Below, piece after piece: positions 10,874 to 21,711 of a stretch of DNA of 64,000 bases. This DNA comes from Thalassia testudinum (taxonomy: Eukaryota; Streptophyta; Magnoliopsida; Alismatales; Hydrocharitaceae): contig JAZHRO010000019.1 of NCBI GenBank assembly GCA_037157565.1, positions 23,954,001-24,018,000 on the forward strand, written 5' to 3'. The notes beneath the pieces were generated by a model that saw only the letters and a list, made by a program, of their open reading frames with translations, made no database searches and was not told the DNA's origin. Position 1 is the stretch's first letter, and each line of letters begins with the position of its first letter. Position numbers and translations under genes: made by a program.

Positions 10874-12030
10874 TACATGTAGCAGCCCTCAGGTTTTGAG
10901 GTTTAGGGGGAGTGTGTGTGCAGACTCAAGAAGGCCATTTATGATATGAAGTAGAGCCCGAGAGCTTGGTTTCAGAAGCCTTTAGATGTGTTGTAGAGAA
11001 TGGGGATGTAGAGATTCTCTTCAGATCATTCTCTACTTGTCAAGAAAATGAAAAATGGTGTTGTAGCACTACTGATTTATATAGATGACCTAATTATCAC
11101 TGGCAGTGATGAAGCTGGGATAAGACATATTCAAGGAGTCTCTTGTGCAGCAGTTTGTTATGAAGGATCTGGGCTAGCTTAGATACTTTCTGGGGATCGA
11201 GGTCGTTAGGAGCAGAGATGGGATTGTTCTTTCTCAACATAAGTATGCGTTGGATGTTCTTTAGGAGATAAGCATGTTGCGGTCCAAACCTGTCAATATT
11301 CCTATGGACACCAAGGGACATCTATATGATGAGGAGGTAGAGGCAGTTGATGGCAAAGTATACAGACAACTTGTAGGCAAGTTATTGTACCTGACAATTG
11401 CTAGACTAGATATTATCTTGGTACTAGGCAAGCTTAGTCAGCTTATGGAGAGACCGACGAAGCTGCATTGGCAGGCAGCCATGCAGGTACTGAGATACTT
11501 AAAGAAAGTATTAGGTCGTGGTATTCTTTTTCAGAGAGGTTCTCCCATGACTGTGGTAGGATATTTTGATGTTGATTATGTTGGATGTGTGGTAGATAGG
11601 AAATCTACCACCGGTTTCTGTAACATTGTGGTAGGTAATCTGGTTACGTGGAGTAAGAAGCAGGAGGCAGTTTCCTGCTCCAGTGCAGAGTTAAAGTATA
11701 GGATGATGGCCCAAACTGCTGTAGAGATGGTTTGGATATGATCTTTACTGCATGATTTACATGTCTAGATTGAAAAGTTTATGGAGATAAGATGCGACAA
11801 TCGGGTAGTTACATACATAGCTAATAATCCGATGTTCTATGAGTACACTAAATACATTGAGGTGAATTACCACTGCACTAGAGATTTCATACAATGTGAT
11901 TTGTCGTGCACTACTTGTGTTGCATTTGAAAATCAGGCTGCCGATGTGTTCACGAAACTTTTAGCTCGATCGATATTTGACTATTCCTGCGTTAAAGTTG
12001 AATATAATAGATATTTATGTGTTAATTTGA
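10874..12030 (+). pseudogene. Copia-1 RT C-terminal half and RNase H
   Basis: After solo LTR B: KAIYDMK-like, then LLIYIDDLIITGSDEAG (about 11066-11115; the catalytic Y-x-D-D is intact), VMKDLG, IEVVRSRDGIVLSQHKYA. From 11274 to 11741 a 155-codon frame runs from the end of RT into RNase H: KSTTGFC, WSKKQEAVS, SSAELKY. At 11781-12030: [18 protein letters not shown], then ADVFTKLLARS. The main frame has stops at about 11741 and several shifts. Dead but still easy to read. Confidence 0.85.
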
Positions 12031-12037
12031 AGGAGAT

Positions 12038-12155
12038 TGTTGAGATACTCTACTTATGTTTTATAATTTTATCATATTATGCTATTTTACTTTCTATATT
12101 GGACGTACATTGTATTTTTTCCAGATCTCTGCTCTAGAGGTATTGAGTCCCTTTT
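12038..12155 (+). repeat. Copia-1 3' LTR, shortened
   Basis: Starts TGTTGAGATACTCTACTTAT like the 5' LTR and aligns to GTCCCTTTT at 12155, then diverges; about 35 bases of the LTR end are missing. Confidence 0.75.
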
Positions 12156-12311
12156 AAGAACTCAAATAGGCATATGTTCTGCTTTATCGGTATTCCTTTT
12201 TCCCCTGCAAGGGGTATAGAAGAGACGACCTGTTTCTTTTTCATTATTTCTTTCGTGGTGCTTCAATTTGACCCATAGATGTTGATTCAAGTCAAACAGT
12301 TTCTGTTTCAG

Positions 12312-12602
12312 GAATCCAAGAACGTCATTCTTCTAAATCTGTGTATGGATGGATTATAGGAAGCACAGGCGCTGTTCTTGTTGTGATTGCCATTATTTTA
12401 CTTGTATTTATTTTATTCAAATCCTGCACTGGAGGATCCGGGAATCTATCAAAGGATCCTGATGTGCAGACCTCTCAAAAGTTTCACGTTCTTCAGAGGC
12501 CAAGTTTCTGTTATGCCTCTGAGAAGTTCCTCTGTTTCAAGCTGAGAAGATCAAGGCCATCTGGCTGTGATATCAGTAATCCCCAAATAAGCAGTCCAAA
12601 AG
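12312..12602 (+). CDS. LYK3: Kinase gene exon 2: stalk, transmembrane helix, juxtamembrane
   Basis: Acceptor TTTCTGTTTCAG at 12300-12311; donor G|GTAATATT at 12603. The exon enters with two bases of a split codon and leaves with one. It encodes [13 protein letters not shown], then a helix of about 22 hydrophobic residues (core [19 protein letters not shown]) followed by KSC, and a Ser/Arg-rich juxtamembrane stretch ending NPQISSPK. The positive residues after the helix fit a type I topology with the kinase in the cytoplasm. Confidence 0.85.
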
Positions 12603-15600
12603 GTAATATTTCATTTTATTTAATCTTTGAATTTTCGTCATTATTTCTTTACCCACAGCCACTCTGAGATTATAGTCGTCCCAAGATATTAAGACATTCT
12701 AATATATTATCTACTCATTTTCTGTGATTCACAAAAACTGTGCATGAGGAGCCTGAATGCGTCATCTTTTAATCTCTGCGTGAAATGGAAAAACCACAGT
12801 GGGACTATTTCTTCCCTGTATCCCCTAATTAATAGTTGATGCTTCTCATAGCGGTAAATGACTTCATGTAAGTCCTACCGTACCTCTTGATAGATCAGCT
12901 GATATAGGATTTTATCTCATGCAAGTGGGAGGCACAGCTAAATTTCTGGTGTAAATGGCTCTTCACATTTTTAGATTGCAGAAATAAAAGACGTTTTCAA
13001 AAGCAGTTCATGACAAAAGATGGCATGTTTTCATATGCATGATTGCTACATAGTGTAGGGTTAAAGCCATTTTGCAGAAATCATTATGGAACAATAATGT
13101 TAAGAACTCTACAAAATCCTAGCATCTTACATAGTTAAGAGAAATGAGCAAATCGATCTATTCATCTAAATCTACCTCTTTATATATATATATAGAGAGA
13201 GATGGGTGTAAATTTTATATAATCCCATAAAGAAAATAAAATATAATAACACACCACATGTACCATAACTAACCACATAACTGCTTAGACTCCATAACAC
13301 TTCCCCTCAAGTTGGAATATAGATATCAATCATGTTCAGCTTGGATACATATGTATTAAATGCAGATTTAGCTAGTGGTTTGGTGAAGATATCAACCATC
13401 TGAGCTTCTAAGGTAATTCAGGAGGTAAAGATAAATCCCTTCTAAATCAAATCTCTTGTATAATGACAATTCACCTTCACATGTTTGGTATGTTCATGAA
13501 ACATGGGGTTGTTAGCAATATAAGTGGAAGTCCTGTTGTCACATCTCAGTTTCATAAGCCCGTCAATCTGTATATGTGGATCACTCAACAAGGATCTCAC
13601 CCACATCAATTCTGCTGAGGTCTGAGCCATAGCATGATACTTAGACTCAGCACTGGATTTGGATACTGCAGTTTATTTCTTGCTCTTCCAGGTGACTAGT
13701 TTCCCTGCAATGTACGCACAAAAACCTGTGGTAGATTTCCTATTATCATGACTGCCTGCATAATCTGCGTCGGAGTATCCAACTACAATTATAGATATCC
13801 CTCTAGTGAAGAGAAGATCTTGTCCTAGTGCTCTCTTCAAGTACTTGAGCATCATGATGGCAGCATTCCAGTGCTATCTAGTAGGCCTTTCCATAAATTA
13901 ACTCAACTTACCTACAGTAAAGGAAATATCCGGTATAGTAATTGTCAAGTAAAGCAGTTTTTCCACCAGTTGACGATACTGCTTACTATCAACTGACTCT
14001 GCCTCATAGCCATCTAGTTGCATCTTAGGGTCCATGGGAATATTCGCTGGCTTGGCTTCCAGCATGCCTGTCTCTTTCAACACATTTAGGGTATATTTTC
14101 GTTGAGATAGAACAATACCATGCCTACTTTGGGTTACTTCTATCTCAAGGAAATATCACAAGGGCCCTAAATCCTTCATCATAAACTGAATTGCCAACGT
14201 CTGTTTGATCTTAACCACACTTGCTGTATCATTACTAGTGACAATCAAGTAATCAACATAGACCAAATGAGCCACGATACCTTTCCTGGTCTTTCTGACA
14301 AATAAAGAATGATCTACAGACGATCTAATGAACCCTACAGACTCTACTACCTGGGAGAGCTTCTGAAACCAAGCTCTCAGGTTCTGCTTGAGGCCATAGA
14401 TGGCCTTCTGTAACCTGCATACACACTTCCTCCTGAACCTCATAACCAGGAGGTTGTTGCATGTAGACCTCCTCCTATAAATCTTCATAGAGAAAGGTAT
14501 TATTCACATCAAGCTGATAAAGATGTCAATCGTGCTGAACTGCCACATAAATCAAAATTCTCACTATAGATAGACGAGCCACCAATGAGAAAGTGTCAAA
14601 GAAGTCTACCTTATATGTTTGGGTGAACCCCTTAGTAATAAGTCGGGCCTTGTAGCGTGTAACTGACCTATCTGGATTGTACTTGACTGCAAACATCCAT
14701 TTGTAGTCAACTACTGTAGCATCCTCTGGTAAAGGTGTAAGCTCCCAAGTACCATGTGAAGTAAAAGTAGCAATCTCATCCTCCATGGCCTGGTGCCACT
14801 TTAGATCAAGTATGACCTACTGGTAGGTGGTAGGGATAGGTATGGCAGAAAGAGCACGATAGAAGTTCCCAAAAGCTGACCTAAAGCCATCAGTAGCCAG
14901 ACTACCTGCAACACGGTATCTGGACTCAGGTGTAGGGTGCCCTCTTAATGGCAATCAGCATGTCAAGATCAGCTATCTGATTCTCCCGTCCTGGCTGTGA
15001 AGCAGAAATATCCTTATCCAGACATCTATCGTAAGGGGGTGTCGTATCATTACTTTGCAACCTGTTTGTGGTCTCCTAAGGTGGAGAAGGTAGAATCTCT
15101 GTGGCATCTGTAGGAGGTGGCATCTGAAAAGTATTATGAGGTCACTGATATGTAATAATGTTCTTAAAGAACTTCACAGGTCCAGTCGTAGTAGGTGGGG
15201 GAGCAGAAATAGGTATCTCCTCCAAGGGAACATGAGCTCTAGGCATAGGAGCCTCCATATTCTCATCGGATAAACTTCGTGTAGCAGTAGAAAAATATGG
15301 GATAGACTCATGAAATGTAACATCCGCGCTTACATAGTGCTTACAGTGAGAGGATACAAGCATTTATATCCTTGTTGAGTTTGTGAATATTCCAAGAATG
15401 CACACTTGATTGCTCGTGGTGCCAACTTGTTTCGTCTTGGAGAAAGAAGGTGAACAAATGCAACACAACCAAACACTCGTGGTGGTACGTGAAAAAGCTC
15501 CCGCTGAGGATGTAGTATATGCCAAGGCAAGGTTCAAAATGCCAATTTCGACGCCGTGTCGATGAAATTCTGCATTTGCATTTCATGGGCATGTCGAGGG

Positions 15601-18600
15601 CACACCGTGGAAATGCCGAGGGCATGCTGACAACATGCTGATAAAAAATCACATAAATATTCAAAGTGATGTCAACTTTTAGTGTGTGTGTAGCCTCTCC
15701 CGCCTACCTCCCTTTTCAACCTAAACCTCTCTCGCCTTTACCCACTTGTCAAATTTTCAACCTTGTGCGCTCGGATCGTTGGCGTCGGCATCGGCATGTT
15801 GCCCATACCGTCGGCATTGTCGTTGAAATTTCCGGCATACCGTTGACACCCCTATAAATTGACATCTACGCTGTGTCAATATGCCCATGCTGCCGACATT
15901 TAAAACGTTGTGCCAAGGTGTTTGCTCATGAAGTACTGAATTGGGCATCCTGTTGATCAAATAGTAAGCCGTAATAACCGCATCCTCCCAATATAACAGA
16001 GGCACACTATGATGGAGCAACAAGGTACGGGTCATCCAAAAAATATCTATACTTTCTCTTAGCCACCCAATTCTACTCTGAAGTGTGAGCACACGTGGTC
16101 TGATGCACTATCCCATTGAACCTATAGAATGCAGACAACCTGGTCGTGCATAGCTCAAGTGCATTATCAGATCTTACTACTTTAATAGTAGCTGAATACT
16201 GATTCTTGATCTCTAATATGAGATTTTGAATGTTAAATCCAACATCTGGTTTGTTCTTTAACAAGAATACCCAAGATATGTGTGAGAAAACATCAACTAC
16301 TAAATAGTAACAGTGACCCATCCTATCTGATATCCTACTCGGCCCCCATATGTTCATGTGCAACGACTCAAACAAGGCTGTGGATTTAGAACGGGTGCTC
16401 ACAGGATAAGAGGAAAGATGATGCTTGCCAATCTGACATGCATCACAGCATATCCTGGCAGTAGGAGATACGTGCAGAATGACTCTACGAAGACTCTCCA
16501 GAGGAAGATGTCCAAGCCTGAGATGCTATTGAAATACACTCCCAGGAGTAGAAGATACCTCTCCTCGACATGCAGATGCGAGTGAAGTTTGAGTAAGGCG
16601 ATAGACTCCACCCTCTATATTTTCACTGCCAATCTTCCCAGTTAATTTATCTTGAATGACACAACCTACATTATCAAAGATAGCACAACAATTAAGTTCC
16701 TTGGTAATTGTACTTACTGAGAGTAGACTCATAAGAAAGCCTGGCACATAAGAAACATCGAGCAATCTCAAGGTAGGAGTCACATGTACCTCCCCCTGAC
16801 CTATCCTAGAATGCCTACCATCTGCAACTTGTATAGTCCTGCTTGCGGATACGGATCTGAGATGGGTAAAACGATCCCGATCTCCACTGAGATGCCATGA
16901 AGCTCCTGAGTCAATCAACCACTCCGTACTACCCTGATTCCTATCGTGTGCAATGGAGCCCAACTCGTTAGCCCCTTGGAGCCAATCATGATGGCTACAA
17001 CCACGGAGTAGTCTCTCATACTCACTTTTGGTAATGGTCACCATAGCCTCTGCCAACCTCTGTGTGATAGAGATGTTTGAACCAACGTCAACATCATAGG
17101 GAGTTATATCAGGCAATTGGTGTAGATCAGCCAAGTAAAGAAAAAATCAGATCGTCATTACCAGTGTAGTTTGCAACCAACAGCCTTGGTGTAAGCTACA
17201 GTCGAGCATATCAAAGGACTGTAGCAGCAGATGGTCCTTATCATCAGATCTAAAAATCCACATTTCAGATCATGCAGAACTCCAAACTTCACAAAAAATG
17301 GATCCTAACACAAGATCTGGACAAAAATCAGTTCTAGAAATCATGTTGGGAGAATGATCTTATGTTGCAATGATCAACTGGGGGCGCACATGAGAGCAAA
17401 GAAGCCCTCACGCTTGTCGCCCGGCTGATCTGGGTTGTCCTTGTCGCCGTCGTTGATGGGAGGAGGCAGCGCCCTCCGGCAGCAGCCCCACCGATAGGCA
17501 GTGTCGCTGTCGATCAGGGCCCTCAACAGCACTTAGCTGCTACTGCGTTGCTGCCAGAGGCTAGAAGGGCCCACAAGGCTGTTGCAGCGTTGCCGTGATT
17601 AGCCCTACACGCTACAGTGTTGTTGTCGAGGCCCAAGCTCGCTGCAGCGCAACCGCGAGTGCCGCCAGAGCACTGCTGATGGTGTAGTAGGCCCCCCCCA
17701 CGCCGCCGCGAGCATCGCCTGATGATGTACGTGTTGCAGCGTGCCGTCGGAGCTCCATCGAGTGCTGCTGCCGCTCACGAGGAAGAGAGATGATTAGGGT
17801 TTAGTGGTTAGGATTTAAGAGGTTGTGAGGGGTGGGATACCTAGAGTCACGATCTAAGATCGATGCTCTGATACCAAGTTAGTAGAAATAAACAAATCAA
17901 TTTATTCATCTAACCCTATCTTTTTTTATATAGAGAGATGTGTGTAAATTTCATACAACCCCATAAAAAAAATAAAATATCATAACACACCACACCTAAC
18001 CACACAACCATTTAGACTCCGTAGCATACATCATCTGAAATTAAGCAATTACCTTGTGAAACGTAAGTATTACTAAATTTTGTGAAAATAGTTACTTGTC
18101 ACATTCAGAAGATAGAATGCATAGAAATTGTTTAGTTTATTGTATATCACAAAGTTCCATGTCATGGCTGATGTGTAACTCGAAAATAACTTTTTCAAAA
18201 AAAAAGTTACAGGAAAATAAGCAAATGCTATTTCAAGGAGAGTAATCTTCTGAAAAGCTTGAAATCGTATGTAATCTTTTTTTAGCATTCTGTAACCATA
18301 TAAAAATATCACGTTGGTTAAACACCTTGTAAGTTAATAAAATAATGGAATTGAGTAACTATGGCATTGCTATTAGCATATAATCACCGAATCCACAGTA
18401 GTTTTGCCTCTATAATTTGCTATTTTCTCTTGCACAAATATGATTTTTGGCCAATTAGTTGATGCATCTGTGATGTTTATGTACAGGAGTGACTGTTGAT
18501 GGACTTGATATGGAGAAACCATTTGTATTTTCATATGAGGAGATTCTTACTTCAACTGATGGGTTCTCCGATTCAAATTTACTTGGCCATGGGTCATACG

Positions 18601-21600
18601 GATCTGTGTATCATGGAGTTCTCAGGGATCAGGTCTTCTTTGCAAATTATGTTCTTTTTCAGTGGCGACAACTTATCATTCATTCATGATGTTGGGTTTA
18701 TAATGTAACTTTTAGGAAGTTGCAATAAAGAGGATGACGGCAACAAAAAGTAGGGAGTTCACATCCGAAATCAAAGTCCTCTGCAAGGTTCATCATGCAA
18801 GCCTGGTATGCGTGAGAATTCATATCCTTATTGTTCTCTTCACCAATTCCTCTTTGCTGACCCTTATTATTTCCCATCTTTATCAAGGTAGAATTGATTG
18901 GTTATGCTGCAAGTGGCGATGAACTCTTCATTGTTTATGAATATGCACAGAAAGGTTCTCTTAAGAATCATCTCCATGATCCGCAGAACAAGGGTATGTT
19001 GTAAAGAAATATTTTTTCTATCATATCTCTCATCCAATCGACAGAATACTTACCATACAAGAAACTCGGTGCCCACCAGGAAATTGTTTCAGGGGAAAGA
19101 ATTTTTCATCATATGACTGAAAAATCAAGGCAACTTGAGTTGGTTTGTTTTATTTAGAGTGCAATGCAATATTAAACTGCTAATAAAATTTAGTGGTCTT
19201 CTGTGGCTTCTGTTTCTGAAAAGGTCGAGAAAGTAATTAGGATTTTTTTTTCAAAAGTAGATGACCTTTTTTATTTGAGAAGATGAATTTGGTGGGCTCT
19301 TGGTAGAGTGGAAATGTGACTATTGTTGTAATTTTGTGGCCAACCATACCAATGTTGTACTGGCCTATATTGAGAGCTGCCATTGTTTGGAAAAATCTGG
19401 CTATATTTGTATTTATAGTTTATAGGATAAGGTGCTATGCAAAATGGGGGAAAACACACAATTTGTGTTCAATTATTATGGAAAGAAGGGAACTGTTCAT
19501 GATCAAAGCTTGTTTGATGTTATCATTTTTATTTGTGAATTAATCTTCCGAGTCAGAGTGGTCATGCCTAAAGATGATATGTCTTTTTTTTTTTGAATAG
19601 AGTTCATGTCCTTGTTATATCTGTCATATTAACTGTTATGATCAATTACACCCAGTATTACTAATTGGCAATCCGTCACTTTCTTGGATATCATATGATA
19701 TTTTTTGGATTGTCAGGCCATACATCACTTTCTTGGATAGCAAGAGTTCAGATTGCCCTTGATGTGGCTAGAGGTCTTGAATACATTCATGAGCATACAA
19801 AAACTCATTATGTTCATCGAGACATCAAGGCAAGCAACATTCTACTTGATGGTAGTTTTAGAGCAAAGGTTTGTGCCAACACGACTGTCAACTTGTCTAT
19901 TCTATGCAGTCGGTGATTAGAATCTCATTAGTTGTTCTTTGATATAGATATCAGATTTTGGGTTAGCAAAGCTTGTGTCGAAGACTAATGATGGAGAAAT
20001 TACAGCCACAAAAGTTGTGGGAACTTTTGGCTATTTGGCTCCAGAGTAAGCTTCAAAGATCGGTCCAATTATTGATATATGTATTCCGTGGATCCGGTGG
20101 CTTCACATTGACAGGCCTATGTTTCTTCTAGATACTTGCGTGATGGTTTGGCTACAACAAAAAGTGATGTATATGCATTTGGAGTTGTCCTCTTTGAACT
20201 AATTTCTGGAAAAGAGGCAATAACATGTTCAGAAGGAACTGTACAAACAAATGCTGAAAGGCGTTCTTTGGCATCAGTTGTAAGAATTCTGAACTTTGTG
20301 GCTGAGATTTGCTTGAGTTCATCCACTAAATTTACATTGGCTGTGTTAAGATTGGCGCACGTGGAGCGTAGAGGCTCCCTTGGAATGTAGGTAAACAACC
20401 CAACAGGGGTTGTCCACGTGAGATCAGGGAGAGAGGGTGTAGCAGCCGATGGATGCTTGATGGTGACCGGCTGCTATGGTGGCCAGCTGCTTGGAGAAGA
20501 AATGACAGAGGAGAGGAGAGGAGTTTTAGAAGATTGGAAATATTATTTATAACTCAAGAGATAACAATGGGAAGACTCTTTTTATAGAGAGAACATATCA
20601 TAGAAAATAAAAAATAAATCTTATCTCTAAATAAGAGAGAACAAATCACCAAACTAATTTTTAAAACAACTTTTCCTAAAACTAACTTAACAAATAAACG
20701 ACTTGCAAATTAAGCAAATGACCAAATTTGGTACCTAAAACTCAAAATTGGTGGTCCTATGGGTCCACTTGTTGTTGCCACGTGACCTGGCTGGATGCTA
20801 CGTGGTCCTTTATTCCTAACACTCTCCCTCAAGTTGAGGTTGGGAGGACGATTACTTGAGCTTCAACTTGTGAGGCCAGATGTCCCACCACTCTTCTTCT
20901 TTGAGAGTCATAATCTTGGTCTTCTCCTTGAACGAGTCAACGGTGTAGCCTCTTGCGACTTCCAAAATCGTTGCATTTATAGCTACTTGAATAGTTGTTG
21001 CAACGGTTGTCGTTGACTTGTCTTTTCAAAGTATAGCTCGTATCTTCTTGAGATCTTCGGGAGTCAAGGAGTCTACTCGTGAGGTGCTAGTAGCCCCACG
21101 TGGAGGCCTCCCGAACTTGTCCTAGCATTTGTCTTGTGGATGATTGGTACGTCTACAATATTGGCACTTCGGGTAGACGCGACCAGGGCCACGGCCACGG
21201 TCACGTTTTCTTCCACGACCTACACTTGCTTCCGGAATAGCCAGTGTGGAGTTCTCGTCCTTGGGCGTGACTTCATCTTCAGGTACTTCCATCTTCAGGA
21301 GATGGTAGAAGATGGTCTCGAGGTTCATCTTCTTGTTGGAGGTGAGGATCTGATCATGAGCAGCTCGATAACGGGGATGCAAGATCGATAAAAGCTTGGT
21401 GGATTGCCAAACTGCCCGTGTCTCTCTTTGCTTGTCGCAACATAGTGGTTTGAAGATCTCCAACTCTTCAAATAAGGTTTCCATGTTCTCGAAGTACTTG
21501 TTCAAGGAAAGATCTCTCGCTGGTGTCGTCGTTTTCTCGGTCTAGGATTTCGTTGTAGTATAGTATAGAGAAACGGTTACCAGTTTAATACAATTTGTTA

Positions 21601-21674
21601 CTCGGAAATAGAAAGTTTTCCCGAGGTCGAACTTAGGGAGCAAATGATAATTCTAGAAGTACAATGTTTCTATT

Positions 21675-21711
<37 letters not shown>

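Larger units (their letters stand above)
1024..12155 (+). mobile_element. Copia-1: degenerate Ty1/copia element, repeatedly invaded
   Basis: A Ty1/copia retrotransposon in the sense orientation of the host gene. Order: short 5' LTR (1024-1179), tRNA-iMet-type primer site (1180-1191), leader, protease motif near 2969, GAG-pre-integrase and integrase remnants, RT, RNase H, purine-rich tract (GAAGGAGAT at about 12028) and a 3' LTR starting at 12038. Four later insertions split it: a gag-only element remnant in the leader, a hAT-type MITE (3377-4038) and two solo LTRs (5080-7432, 8086-10868). Without them the element would be about 4.3 kb, normal for copia. Frames are full of stops, so it is inactive. 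The target duplication could not be found because the 3' LTR is shortened. It ends 156 bp before exon 2 of the kinase. Confidence 0.85.
13133..18026 (-). mobile_element. Copia-2: Ty1/copia element in intron 2, antisense to the gene
   Basis: Perfect 5-bp duplication TACAT (13128-13132, 18027-18031). 3' LTR 13133-13299, 5' LTR 17877-18026, primer site directly inside the 5' LTR, and polypurine tract just right of 13299 (CTTGAGGGGAAG on the - strand). Order on the - strand: leader, protease, GAG-pre-integrase, integrase, RT, RNase H. No recognisable gag domain remains. A MITE (15529-15910) interrupts pol. Pol is broken by stops and shifts. It shares many residues with copia-1 ([18 protein letters not shown]), so both are from related lineages. 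LTRs differ by length and many substitutions: an old insertion. Confidence 0.9.

Noticed and set aside
13181..13203. TATA-rich promoter at the (TA)n run
   Set aside because: A microsatellite inside the copia-2 3' LTR that accounts for part of its length difference from the 5' LTR; no independent sign of a promoter.
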